Source of the DNA: Kistimonas sp964291485
GTDB lineage: Bacteria; Pseudomonadota; Gammaproteobacteria; Pseudomonadales; Endozoicomonadaceae
Assembly (NCBI GenBank): GCA_964291485.2
Contig: OZ220224.1
Coordinates: forward strand, 3,782,001 to 3,846,000
Length of the DNA stretch: 64,000 bases
Direction: 5' to 3'
Shown here: positions 45,381 to 53,807 of the stretch, one piece after another
Numbering within the stretch: the stretch's first letter is position 1
How the letters are laid out: the number at the start of each line of letters is the position of its first letter
Notes under the pieces: generated by a model
The model's input: the letters and a program-made list of their open reading frames with translations, nothing else
Databases searched by the model: none
What the model was told of the DNA's origin: nothing
Position numbers and translations under genes: made by a program

Positions 45381-46049
45381 ATGACCCAGGACGAACTGAA
45401 ACAGGCCGTGGCCCGCGCGGCGTTGGACCATATTATCCCCCACCTTGAAAGCGACATGATTCTCGGTATTGGCACTGGCTCCACGGCCAACTGTTTCATT
45501 GATGCACTGGCCGAGGTGAAAGATCGCTTCGATGGTGCCGTTGCCAGTTCTGAAGCCTCTGCAGAGCGCCTCAAATCCCATGGCATTCCGGTCTATGACC
45601 TGAACACCGTCAGCGAACTCCGCTTTTATATCGACGGTGCCGACGAAACCAACGAACACCTGCATCTGATCAAGGGCGGTGGCGCTGCACTGACCAGGGA
45701 AAAGATTGTGGCGGCCGTTGCCAGAGAGTTCATCTGCATCGCAGATGAAAGCAAGCTGGTTGATGTATTGGGTAATTTCCCGCTACCAGTGGAAGTCATC
45801 CCGATGGCCCGAAGCCACGTCGGTCGGGAACTGGTGAAACTGGGCGGCGACCCGGTTTACCGGGAAGGGGTTGTCACAGATAACGGCAATATCATTCTGG
45901 ATGTCTGGAATATGAACATTCTTAATCCGGTTGAGATGGAGCAGTCCATTAACCAGATCACTGGCGTGGTCACAAACGGCCTCTTCGCCATGCGTCCGGC
46001 AAACCTGCTGTTACTTGGAACATCCACTGGCGTAAAAAAACTGAGCTGA
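45381..46049 (+). CDS. rpiA: Ribose-5-phosphate isomerase A
   Basis: Interconverts ribose 5-phosphate and ribulose 5-phosphate in the pentose phosphate pathway. 222 aa, family length. Conserved: LGIGTGSTANCFIDAL (phosphate loop), the catalytic FYIDGADETN and KGGGAALTREKIVA, and DNGNIILDVW. AGGA precedes the start. A GC-rich hairpin follows. Confidence 0.97.
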   Translation: MTQDELKQAVARAALDHIIPHLESDMILGIGTGSTANCFIDALAEVKDRFDGAVASSEASAERLKSHGIPVYDLNTVSELRFYIDGADETNEHLHLIKGGGAALTREKIVAAVAREFICIADESKLVDVLGNFPLPVEVIPMARSHVGRELVKLGGDPVYREGVVTDNGNIILDVWNMNILNPVEMEQSINQITGVVTNGLFAMRPANLLLLGTSTGVKKLS

Positions 46050-46067
46050 TCTTTTTTTAAGTCTATG

Positions 46068-46088
46068 CCCCTGCAACATAGGCAGGGG
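46068..46088 (+). terminator. Terminator hairpin after rpiA
   Basis: Perfect 7-bp stem CCCCTGC / GCAGGGG with a 7-nt loop, 19 nt after the stop. The tail is TAATACTCATTTT. Probable terminator. Confidence 0.6.
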
Positions 46089-46356
46089 TAATACTCATTT
46101 TACTAACCTTCATAGCCAACCAAACGTACTCACATGGCCAATCCCGACATTTTTTAATGCGTTAGTTGTACATTCTGAACTGTAAGGCAATCAAAAATCA
46201 CATAACTAAAAGGTTATTGCTTTAAAAGAACTTCATCTGACTTTAAGACTCTAACCTCTAGTTCTCTATGAAATGCCATCTACCCAAAATCAGAACTTAT
46301 TAACAACCTTATCTTTCAAATGTATTTAAAGACTAACACTATCAGGAGTAATGAAT
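46089..46356. other. AT-rich spacer without a recognised gene
   Basis: After the rpiA terminator the sequence up to 46356 is AT-rich with no frame I can support. It presumably carries the promoter for the small repeat protein and the cysteine-rich gene. Confidence 0.5.
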
Positions 46357-46515
46357 ATGTTAAGGCCAGCCTTTCCCATTAACACGCAACGCGTGGAAAA
46401 AGACCATAACAGTGAGCCTAATAAAGCAACTAATAAAGCAACTAATAAAGCAACTAATAAAGTGCAGACTACAAAAAACCATATACCTTCTCATGTGCAC
46501 GTTGCGAGTCAATAA
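46357..46515 (+). CDS. Putative 52-aa protein with NKAT repeats
   Basis: Short frame with AGGAG 8 nt before the ATG at 46357 (an earlier ATG at 46351 lies too close). The product contains three and a half tandem Asn-Lys-Ala-Thr repeats encoded by a 12-bp tandem repeat. It ends in TAA at 46513-46515. The same reading frame stays open and leads straight into the cysteine-rich gene starting at 46564, which lacks a ribosome-binding site of its own. So this may be the original 5' part of that gene separated by a stop codon, or a separate leader peptide. Confidence 0.4.
   Translation: MLRPAFPINTQRVEKDHNSEPNKATNKATNKATNKVQTTKNHIPSHVHVASQ
46420..46461 (+). repeat. 12-bp tandem repeat, 3.5 copies
   Basis: Unit AATAAAGCAACT, three exact copies and half of a fourth, in frame within the small reading frame at 46357-46515. 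Prone to slippage in multiples of four codons. Confidence 0.85.
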
Positions 46516-46563
46516 TCAGACGCAATAATTACAGACAGATCCATTATCATTACCTTTAGCGCA

Positions 46564-47430
46564 ATGTTGTTTTTCTCACACTTGCTCCAAGCGTGCGATG
46601 CCCAAGAGACATCCTCGGTGTCTCCCGGTACAACAGGAATCTCAGGAGCCAACTGGAAAGGCCCATTAATGCTATTAGGTTTTTTTTCAGGTTTCGCACT
46701 GCTTGCAGTAATCGGATGGCTCATTAAAAAACGATGCGATAAAATCCCTGAAGGACAAATCGCTCAACACTTTGCACCCTGTCAACGTTCATGCAGACCT
46801 TGCATGAAGGCGCTCTCGGCTTGCGCCTCCGGCTGTGGCACCGCCTGCGGTCAATGCTGCGATCCACTCTGCGGTGAATGCTGTTCAACGCTTTGTAAAA
46901 ATCTGGAGAAATATGAAATAGAGCCAGAACAATGGCCTGAATGCTGTACATGCTGCCACCCTCCCTATGAATGTTGCCCTAAAGAGCGAGAGCATGAAGA
47001 TACAATAGAGTTACGCAGTACTCGTAGTACTCGTGTTACATTCTCTGAAGATGTAGCAATATCACTGGTATATGAACACGGTCCACTTAATAAGGAAGAA
47101 CCAACCGAACCCTCACCTGAATCCACAAGTGAATTTAAACAACCTGCGATTATAGCCCAACCAGGATCTGCTAAAAAAACAAAAGAGCATACCAATATTG
47201 ATATGAATGCCTACGCACAGACACAAATTCCTTCTGGAGACAGACACCTCAAAGAGAAATCTAAATTCCTATTAGGAACCTGTGATCCGGACCTACCATC
47301 AAGCCAACCTCAACCTGGAACCTCTCATGGGCACAAAGGACATCAAGCATCGTGGTGGCGCCCTACATTTAAACACGAAGACAGTTCAAGCAGTAATGAA
47401 TCTTTGACCAGTAAATTTCACACCACCTAA
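46564..47430 (+). CDS. Unknown membrane protein with juxtamembrane cysteine string
   Basis: 288-aa protein that I cannot assign. It starts with a hydrophobic stretch ending in LLQAC (possible lipobox or signal), then one membrane span (about 34-54, PLMLLGFFSGFALLAVIGWL) followed by KKR. Residues 73-138 hold 18 cysteines, e.g. ACGQCCDPLCGECCSTLC and PECCTCCHPPYECC. The rest is hydrophilic, Ser/Pro/His-rich. A dense cysteine cluster next to a membrane span recalls eukaryotic palmitoylated cysteine-string proteins, but metal binding or disulfides are equally possible. The ATG at 46564 has no visible ribosome-binding site, and the frame is open upstream to a TAA at 46513, so the true start is uncertain. 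A strong inverted repeat follows at 47450. Confidence 0.6.
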   Translation: MLFFSHLLQACDAQETSSVSPGTTGISGANWKGPLMLLGFFSGFALLAVIGWLIKKRCDKIPEGQIAQHFAPCQRSCRPCMKALSACASGCGTACGQCCDPLCGECCSTLCKNLEKYEIEPEQWPECCTCCHPPYECCPKEREHEDTIELRSTRSTRVTFSEDVAISLVYEHGPLNKEEPTEPSPESTSEFKQPAIIAQPGSAKKTKEHTNIDMNAYAQTQIPSGDRHLKEKSKFLLGTCDPDLPSSQPQPGTSHGHKGHQASWWRPTFKHEDSSSSNESLTSKFHTT

Positions 47431-47449
47431 TAGCAAGAACGGTTTTTCA

Positions 47450-47493
47450 AGGCATTTTTATCACAAAAAAACAGATAGGTGATAAAAATGCCT
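47450..47493. terminator. Perfect 15-bp inverted repeat after the cysteine-rich gene
   Basis: AGGCATTTTTATCAC (47450-47464) and its exact complement GTGATAAAAATGCCT (47479-47493), 14-nt loop, starting 20 nt past the stop. The AT-rich stem and missing T-tail are atypical for an intrinsic terminator. It could work in both directions. Confidence 0.5.
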
Positions 47494-47711
47494 ACCCTAT
47501 TGGCAATCAGGCTCCAATATAGCAATTTACCTAGCCAGAACCAGCTTTCTACCTTCAGGGCAGAGATACAATAGTGATCGCAACCCCAACCCAAATTACG
47601 TACAAATACTGTCATTTGGGCCAATTTTCCTGTATACAGAACAACGACGCACCGGGATCGTGCACAACACAACAAGACAAACGATAAAGTACAACAATAA
47701 CGGGCATAACA

Positions 47712-48833
47712 ATGAAACAGAGCATAACCCGAAAACTCGCTGGCCTGACGGCGGCAATCGCCCTGACCTGTTCTGCAGCGCAGGCCGAAGACACCCTGAA
47801 GATTGCCCTTGCCGGCCCTGTCACCGGTCCTGTCGCACAATATGGCGACATGCAGTTCACCGGCGCCAAGGCAGCTATTGAACAGATCAACCTTGCCGGT
47901 GGTATCAACGGCAAAATGCTGGAAAGTGTCGTTTATGACGATGCCTGTGATCCAAAACAGGCCGTTGCTGTTGCCAACAAAATCGTGAACGACGATATCC
48001 GTTTTGTCGTGGGACACCTTTGCTCGTCTTCTACCCAGCCAGCGTCTGATATCTATGAAGATGAAGGCATTCTGATGATTACCGCGGCGTCCACCAGCCC
48101 GGACATCACCACTCGCGGCTACCAGATGATTTTCCGCACCATCGGTCTCGACAGCATGCAGGGACCGACAGCTGCCCGCTATATCACCGAGAACATCAAG
48201 CCTGAGCGTGTTGCGGTTATCCATGACAAGCAGCAGTATGGTGAAGGTCTGGCAACCTCCGTACGTGACAACCTGAAAGCAGCCGGTACCAACGTTGTGA
48301 TGTTTGAAGGTGTCACACCCGGTGACAAGGACTTCTCGGCCCTGGTCGCCAAACTCAAGAAAGAAAATGTTGATTTCGTCTACTACGGCGGTTACCACCC
48401 GGAGCTGGGGCTGATCCTGCGCCAAAGTGCTGAAAAAGGCCTCCAGGCGCAATTCATGGGCCCCGAAGGTGTCGGTAACAAGGACATCTCTGGCATTGCC
48501 GGTGAAGCCTCTGAAGGCCTGCTCGTAACGCTGCCGAAGAGCTTTGACCAGGATCCCAAGAACAAGGCTCTGGTCGACTTTATCAGTGCCAAGAATGAAG
48601 ACCCCAGCGGCCCCTTCGTATTCCCGGCCTATGCGGCGGTACAGGTAATGGTTGACGGCATGAAACTGGCCGGCAGCGAATCACCGGAAGCCGTTGCCGA
48701 AGCTCTGCGTGCCAACAGTTTCAACACCCCCACTGGCACCCTCAGCTTTGACGACAAAGGCGACCTGCAAGACTTCAACTTTGTCGTCTACAGCTGGCAT
48801 GCCGACGGTACCAAAACTGCAGTCACAGAATAA
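47712..48833 (+). CDS. livJ: Branched-chain amino acid ABC transporter periplasmic binding protein
   Basis: Periplasmic Leu/Ile/Val-binding protein, 373 aa. The signal peptide (KQSITRKLAGLTAAIALTCS, cut after AQA) is followed by EDTLKIALAGPVTGPVAQYG, the hallmark of LivJ/LivK. The receptor family continues with VVGHLCSSSTQPASDIYEDE (ligand loop) and MIFRTIGLDSMQG. First gene of livJHMGF; a 124-bp gap with a large dyad separates it from livH, as is common where the binding protein is made in excess. Confidence 0.95.
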   Translation: MKQSITRKLAGLTAAIALTCSAAQAEDTLKIALAGPVTGPVAQYGDMQFTGAKAAIEQINLAGGINGKMLESVVYDDACDPKQAVAVANKIVNDDIRFVVGHLCSSSTQPASDIYEDEGILMITAASTSPDITTRGYQMIFRTIGLDSMQGPTAARYITENIKPERVAVIHDKQQYGEGLATSVRDNLKAAGTNVVMFEGVTPGDKDFSALVAKLKKENVDFVYYGGYHPELGLILRQSAEKGLQAQFMGPEGVGNKDISGIAGEASEGLLVTLPKSFDQDPKNKALVDFISAKNEDPSGPFVFPAYAAVQVMVDGMKLAGSESPEAVAEALRANSFNTPTGTLSFDDKGDLQDFNFVVYSWHADGTKTAVTE

Positions 48834-48871
48834 CGGACGCCCAACAACCTTGAGCGGGCTTCCTCCCTTGC

Positions 48872-48929
48872 GTTGAAGCCTCCAGGCGCAGCATCCGGCA
48901 TGCTCAACAGGCATACCGGATGCTTCAAC
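48872..48929 (+). promoter_or_regulatory. Large dyad in the livJ-livH spacer
   Basis: GTTGAAGC (48872-48879) pairs with GCTTCAAC (48922-48929), and inside it GCATCCGG (48891-48898) with CCGGATGC (48916-48923). Probably an mRNA-stabilising or partial-termination structure that keeps livJ above the membrane components. Confidence 0.5.
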
Positions 48930-48957
48930 CCGCTATCCACAAGAATAAGCAGTACTT

Positions 48958-49884
48958 ATGCCTGAAGCAGCCTACTATTTCCTGCAGCAGACGCTGAACG
49001 GCCTGACGCTCGGCAGCGCCTACGCACTCATTGCCATCGGCTACACGATGGTTTACGGCATTATCGGAATGATCAATTTCGCCCACGGCGAAGTCTATAT
49101 GATAGGCAGTTACGTGGCGTTTATCGTTCTGGCCATTCTCACCATGTTTGGCATCGACAGCGTCACGTTGTTGCTGGTCGCCGCCTTTTTCATCAGTATC
49201 GTTATCACCAGTATTTACGGGTTTTCCATTGAACGTGTCGCTTATCGGCCACTGCGCGGCACGAATCGTCTGATTCCTTTGATTTCCGCCATTGGCATGT
49301 CCATTTTTCTGCAGAACTACGTCCGGCTGGCGCAGGGATCAAGGGACATTGCCATGCCAAGCCTGATCACCGGCGGCTGGATCATCGGACCGGAAGACGG
49401 CTTTCATGCCACCCTGTCCTGGATGCAGCTGGTGATCTTCCTGGTCACCCTGTTCTCCATGGCGGCACTGACGTTTTTCATCTCACGCTCCCGACTCGGC
49501 CGCGCCTGCCGCGCCTGTGCTGAAGACCTTGGCATGGCTAACCTGCTGGGCATCAACACCAACACCATTATCGCACTGACGTTTACCATCGGTGCCGCCC
49601 TCGCAGCCGTTGCCGGTGTCCTCCTTGGTCTCTACTACGGCGTTATCAATCCCTACATTGGCTTTCTGGCCGGGCTTAAAGCCTTTACAGCTGCCGTACT
49701 GGGAGGCATTGGCAGTATCCCTGGCGCCATGTTGGGTGGGCTGATCCTGGGGCTGACCGAAGCGTATACCGCCGGCTATTTTTCATCGGAATACAAAGAT
49801 GTTGTCGCATTCAGCCTGCTGATATTGATCCTGTTATTCCGTCCCACCGGAATTCTCGGCAAGCCGGAGGTAGAAAAGGTATGA
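48958..49884 (+). CDS. livH: Branched-chain amino acid ABC transporter permease LivH
   Basis: 308-aa inner-membrane permease with about eight spans. Typical opening NGLTLGSAYALIAIGYTMVY and MINFAHGEVYMIGSY; the EAA-like loop GRACRACAEDLGMANLLGIN contacts the ATPases. TAVLGGIGSIPGAMLGGLIL is near the end. Overlaps livM by ATGA. Confidence 0.95.
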   Translation: MPEAAYYFLQQTLNGLTLGSAYALIAIGYTMVYGIIGMINFAHGEVYMIGSYVAFIVLAILTMFGIDSVTLLLVAAFFISIVITSIYGFSIERVAYRPLRGTNRLIPLISAIGMSIFLQNYVRLAQGSRDIAMPSLITGGWIIGPEDGFHATLSWMQLVIFLVTLFSMAALTFFISRSRLGRACRACAEDLGMANLLGINTNTIIALTFTIGAALAAVAGVLLGLYYGVINPYIGFLAGLKAFTAAVLGGIGSIPGAMLGGLILGLTEAYTAGYFSSEYKDVVAFSLLILILLFRPTGILGKPEVEKV

Positions 49885-51203
49885 ACCGAACCAGTTTTTT
49901 CAATGCCTTGATCGCCTCTGGCGTTCTGTTGCTGCTCACCGGCTTCATGGTAGGCCTTCGGTTGGAGCAGGATGGTACGGTACTCAGAGTCATCGGCGCA
50001 CCGGACACCGTAATCCATACGATTCTTGCAGGTGCCGTCTTTGTGTTCCTGTTCCAACTGTTTCGTGGCCCCATTGCGGGACTTTGGCAGGGAGCTCGCT
50101 CACAACTGCCAGACGTTAGCCGTTTGAAGCCTGATCTCAGCGGTCACACCAACCTGAAACGCACATTGCTGTGCTTTCTGGTGGCCGGACTGATGATATG
50201 GCCCTTCTTTGCCTCCAGAGGCAGTGTGGACCTGGCGACCCTGACACTGATTTACGTCATGCTGGGACTGGGACTGAACATTGTCGTCGGTCTTGCCGGT
50301 CTGCTGGACCTTGGTTATGTCGGTTTTTACGCCGTCGGCGCCTATAGCTATGCGCTATTGAACCAGTATTTTGGCCTGGACTTCTGGAGCTGCCTGCTGA
50401 TCGGCGGCGCCATGGCTGCACTGTTCGGTTTTGTACTCGGTTTCCCGGTCCTGCGGTTACGGGGGGATTACCTCGCCATCGTGACACTGGGCTTTGGTGA
50501 AATCATCCGGATACTGTTGAACAACTGGACGACAATAACCGGTGGTCCGAACGGCATCAGCCAAATCCCGAAACCCACCCTGTTTGGCCTTGAGTTCAGT
50601 CGCCGCGCCAAGGAAGAAGGCAACGTCCCCTTCCATGAATTCTTTGGTATCGACTACAGCAGCGGTTACAAGGTCATCTTCCTTTACCTGCTGGCTTTGC
50701 TGTTGGTCGTGATCACGGTATGGGTCATCAACCGGCTTCTGCGCATGCCCATCGGACGTGCCTGGGAAGCGTTGCGTGAAGATGACATTGCCTGTCAGTC
50801 ACTCGGCCTGAACAAGACTGCGGTTAAGCTCTCGGCATTTACCATCGGCGCCGCCTTTGCAGGATTTGCCGGTACCTTCTTCGCAGCACGTCAGGGCTTC
50901 ATAAGCCCCGAGTCGTTTACCTTCATTGAGTCGGCCATCATCCTTGCGATTGTGGTGCTGGGCGGCATGGGCTCCCAGGTCGGCATCATCCTGGCGGCCA
51001 TTGTGATGACAATCCTGCCGGAACTGGCCCGGGAATTTAATGAATACCGGATGTTAATGTTTGGTCTTCTGATGATTCTTATGATGGCCTGGCGCCCCCA
51101 GGGATTACTGCCTATGAAGCGGCCCCATACCACACTCAAGCGCAACAAAACGTCATCAACGGATAGGGCACCGGAAACAACCGGTCATGCCGACGCAGTC
51201 TGA
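49881..51203 (+). CDS. livM: Branched-chain amino acid ABC transporter permease LivM
   Basis: 440-aa permease, long form with an N-terminal extension of about 110 residues (two extra spans), as in E. coli LivM. Core motifs: LGLNIVVGLAGLLDLGYVGF, GDYLAIVTLGFGEIIRILLN, the coupling loop GRAWEALREDDIACQSLGLN, and VVLGGMGSQVGIILAA. Overlaps livH by 4 bp and precedes livG by 12 bp. Confidence 0.95.
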   Translation: MNRTSFFNALIASGVLLLLTGFMVGLRLEQDGTVLRVIGAPDTVIHTILAGAVFVFLFQLFRGPIAGLWQGARSQLPDVSRLKPDLSGHTNLKRTLLCFLVAGLMIWPFFASRGSVDLATLTLIYVMLGLGLNIVVGLAGLLDLGYVGFYAVGAYSYALLNQYFGLDFWSCLLIGGAMAALFGFVLGFPVLRLRGDYLAIVTLGFGEIIRILLNNWTTITGGPNGISQIPKPTLFGLEFSRRAKEEGNVPFHEFFGIDYSSGYKVIFLYLLALLLVVITVWVINRLLRMPIGRAWEALREDDIACQSLGLNKTAVKLSAFTIGAAFAGFAGTFFAARQGFISPESFTFIESAIILAIVVLGGMGSQVGIILAAIVMTILPELAREFNEYRMLMFGLLMILMMAWRPQGLLPMKRPHTTLKRNKTSSTDRAPETTGHADAV

Positions 51204-51215
51204 GGAGTATGAGTC

Positions 51216-51986
51216 ATGGCACAACACACCCTGCTGAAAGCCTCAGACCTGACCATGCAATTTGGTGGTCTGCGGGCCGTTGATCGCGTATCCCTGTCCG
51301 TCAATCAGGGCGAGATTGTTTCCATCATCGGTCCAAACGGTGCGGGAAAAACGACAGTTTTTAACTGTCTGACCGGCTTTTACAAGCCAACTGCCGGCAC
51401 GATTCACTTTAATGGTGAAGCCATTCACCAGCTGCCCGGGTTCAAGATTTCCCGTAAAGGTATCGTGCGGACATTTCAGCATGTTCGCCTGTTCCGCAAT
51501 ATGACCGCGATTGAAAACCTGATGGTTGCCCAACACCGCCATCTGAATACCAGCCTGCTGGCCGGTCTGTTCAAAACACCCGGTTATCGTCGTGCAGAGC
51601 AGGAAGCAATGGAAAAGGCCGCCTGGTGGCTTGAGCGCGTCAACCTGCTGGATCTGGCCAACCGCAATGCCGGCAACCTCGCGTATGGCCAGCAGCGTCG
51701 TCTGGAAATTGCCCGCTGCATGGTGACCAACCCCAGCCTGCTGATGCTGGATGAACCGGCTGCCGGGCTGAATCCCAAAGAAACAGACGAACTGGACCAC
51801 CTGATTATGGAGTTGCGGGACCACCACAACGTATCTGTCATGCTGATTGAGCATGACATGAAGCTGGTCATGGGGATTTCCGACCGCATCTACGTCATCA
51901 ACCAGGGCGCCCCGCTGGCCAGTGGCACACCGGACGAAGTGCGCAACCATCCTGACGTCATAAAAGCTTACCTGGGAGAAGCCTGA
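51216..51986 (+). CDS. livG: Branched-chain amino acid ABC transporter ATPase LivG
   Basis: 256-aa ATPase: Walker A GPNGAGKTT, Q-loop GIVRTFQHVRLFRNM, signature LAYGQQRRLEIAR (the degenerate form normal for LivG), Walker B LLMLDEPAAGLNPKE and the switch His in LIEHDMKLVMG. A GAGGAG sequence precedes the ATG. Stop overlaps the livF start (TGATG). Confidence 0.96.
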   Translation: MAQHTLLKASDLTMQFGGLRAVDRVSLSVNQGEIVSIIGPNGAGKTTVFNCLTGFYKPTAGTIHFNGEAIHQLPGFKISRKGIVRTFQHVRLFRNMTAIENLMVAQHRHLNTSLLAGLFKTPGYRRAEQEAMEKAAWWLERVNLLDLANRNAGNLAYGQQRRLEIARCMVTNPSLLMLDEPAAGLNPKETDELDHLIMELRDHHNVSVMLIEHDMKLVMGISDRIYVINQGAPLASGTPDEVRNHPDVIKAYLGEA

Positions 51987-52687
51987 TGCTGCGTGTTGAG
52001 AATGTCACTACCTGCTATGGCAAAATCCAGGCGCTGGATGATGTTTCTATTCAGGTCAACCGTGGCGAAATCGTCACCCTGATCGGCGCCAATGGCGCCG
52101 GCAAAACTACCCTGCTGATGACTATATGCGGTGATCCCAAAGCGAATAAGGGGCGTATTTTTTTCGAAGACGAGGAAATCACAACAAAAACGACAGCAGA
52201 GATCATGCGCAGCGATATCGCTGTAGTACCCGAAGGCCGTCGCATCTTTTCCCGATTAACCGTTGAAGAAAACCTGCACATGGGCGGTTTCTTTACCGGG
52301 AAGGATGACTTCGATGCCATGCTTGAGCATGTATTGGACCTCTTTCCACGCTTGAAAGAACGCTTCCATCAACGGGGCGGCACCATGTCCGGTGGTGAGC
52401 AACAGATGCTGGCCATTGGACGCGCCCTGATGAGTAAGCCCAGGCTTCTGTTTCTGGATGAGCCGTCACTGGGTCTTGCGCCGATCGTTATCCAGCAGAT
52501 TTTCGAGATTATTGAGAAATTGCGCGATGAAGGCATGACCATCTTCCTGGTGGAACAGAACGCCAACCAGGCCCTGCGACTGGCAGACCGGGGTTATGTA
52601 CTGGAAAATGGCAGAATCGTGATGGAAGACTCAGGCCACAACCTGCTCATTAACGACGATGTTCAGCGAGCTTACCTGGGTGCTTGA
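51986..52687 (+). CDS. livF: Branched-chain amino acid ABC transporter ATPase LivF
   Basis: 233-aa ATPase: Walker A GANGAGKTT, signature MSGGEQQMLAIGRALM, Walker B LLFLDEPSLGLAPIV and FLVEQNANQALRLADRGYVL, typical of LivF. Last gene of the operon; no strong terminator is visible in the AT-rich sequence after it. Confidence 0.96.
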   Translation: MLRVENVTTCYGKIQALDDVSIQVNRGEIVTLIGANGAGKTTLLMTICGDPKANKGRIFFEDEEITTKTTAEIMRSDIAVVPEGRRIFSRLTVEENLHMGGFFTGKDDFDAMLEHVLDLFPRLKERFHQRGGTMSGGEQQMLAIGRALMSKPRLLFLDEPSLGLAPIVIQQIFEIIEKLRDEGMTIFLVEQNANQALRLADRGYVLENGRIVMEDSGHNLLINDDVQRAYLGA

Positions 52688-52840
52688 TGCACCCAGACCT
52701 CTCCTCTTATATATCAAAAAGTTATTAGTTTTTAATTTATTCATATTTTTACTTATCAATAAATTCAGGTAAGGTCGGAATCCTGGGTAAATGGCTTTAC
52801 CTTTCAAGAAAAGCAACAAACAACGGACTTCTGCAGTAAC

Positions 52841-52862
52841 GACCCCGGTCAACGACTGCCCT
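52841..52862 (+). repeat. Copy 2 of a short dispersed element, upstream of the polar amino acid ABC operon
   Basis: Contains CCCGGTCAACGACTGCCCT; matches 7724-7745 at 20 of 22 positions. It lies 88 nt upstream of the start codon of the binding protein gene, so it may be in the leader. Confidence 0.45.
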
Positions 52863-52949
52863 TTTAGCGGCACCCTGTTTTTGAGTCGCACCTCATAACA
52901 ACGTCACCAAGCGACGACTACCTCTTATTACAGACTGGAGTGACAAACA

Positions 52950-53783
52950 GTGAACAAGCGTAACCGCTTCTTTGCAGCCGGTTTTGCAGCCCTTTTTTCC
53001 CTGGCGCTGGCAGGCTGCAACCCACAGGAAACCAACACCTCCGCTGCTACTGCAACCTCCGAGACCAGTGATAACGCCAGTGCACCCATCCGGGTAGGCA
53101 TGTCAGGCGGTTATTACCCGTTCACCTTTGTTTCCCAGGATCAGCTTCAGGGCTTCGAGGTGGATGTCTGGAATGAAATCGGTAAGCGTCTGGATCAGCC
53201 GGTAGAATTCGTTACCGCTCCTTTCTCCGGCCTGTTCGGCATGCTGGAAACCGGCAAAGTCGATACGATTTCCAACCAGATCACCATCACTGATGCTCGA
53301 CTGGAAAAATATGGTTTCACTCAACCCTACGTCATTGATGGCGCGCAGCTGACTATCAACAGCGATGACAGCTCTATTAGCGGCCTTGAAGACCTCAAGG
53401 GCAAGAAAGTTGCTGTCAATCTGGGGTCCAACTATGAAACCCTGATCCGTAAGCAGGCCGTCAACCTGTTTGGTAACGAAACCGCTATCGATATCATCAC
53501 TTACGACACTGGTATTGAACAGGAAGTCGCACTGGGTAGAATTGATGCCTTCGTCATGGATCGTTTGTCCGCTGCTGAACTGATCAAGAAATCCGGCCTG
53601 CCGCTGAAACCGGCCGGCGCCCCGTTCGAAACCATCGAAAATGCCATGCCGTTTCTGAAAACCCCGGAAGCTGACGCCCTGCGCAGCAAAGTGGATGAAA
53701 CCATTGCCGGCATGCGTGCCGACGGTACTCTGGCCGACATTTCCACCAAGTGGTTCGGCAGCGATATCACGAACCGGTCATAA
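52950..53783 (+). CDS. Polar amino acid (probably L-cystine) ABC transporter binding lipoprotein
   Basis: 277-aa solute-binding protein of family 3. The signal peptide ends in the lipobox LAGC (Cys23), followed by a Thr/Ser-rich linker and then IRVGMSGGYYPFTFVSQDQL, DVWNEIGKRL and FSGLFGMLETGKVDTISNQI. The last form is typical of the cystine (TcyA/TcyJ/FliY-like) subgroup. A GTG start has GGAG 9 nt upstream. First gene of a three-gene importer. Substrate assignment is by motif resemblance only. Confidence 0.85.
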   Translation: MNKRNRFFAAGFAALFSLALAGCNPQETNTSAATATSETSDNASAPIRVGMSGGYYPFTFVSQDQLQGFEVDVWNEIGKRLDQPVEFVTAPFSGLFGMLETGKVDTISNQITITDARLEKYGFTQPYVIDGAQLTINSDDSSISGLEDLKGKKVAVNLGSNYETLIRKQAVNLFGNETAIDIITYDTGIEQEVALGRIDAFVMDRLSAAELIKKSGLPLKPAGAPFETIENAMPFLKTPEADALRSKVDETIAGMRADGTLADISTKWFGSDITNRS

Positions 53784-53807
53784 CCCGAGGAAACCAGCGC
53801 CAGTATC

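Noticed and set aside
46400..46470. CRISPR-like short repeats
   Set aside because: The 12-bp units are contiguous, without spacers, and in a coding frame.
47625..47645. LexA-like palindrome CTGTATACAG upstream of livJ
   Set aside because: LexA boxes need CTG-N10-CAG; the spacing here is 4.
47427..48452. 341-codon minus-strand open frame opposite livJ
   Set aside because: It is antisense to a clear LivJ and has no recognisable domain. Long antisense frames are common opposite genes with biased third positions.
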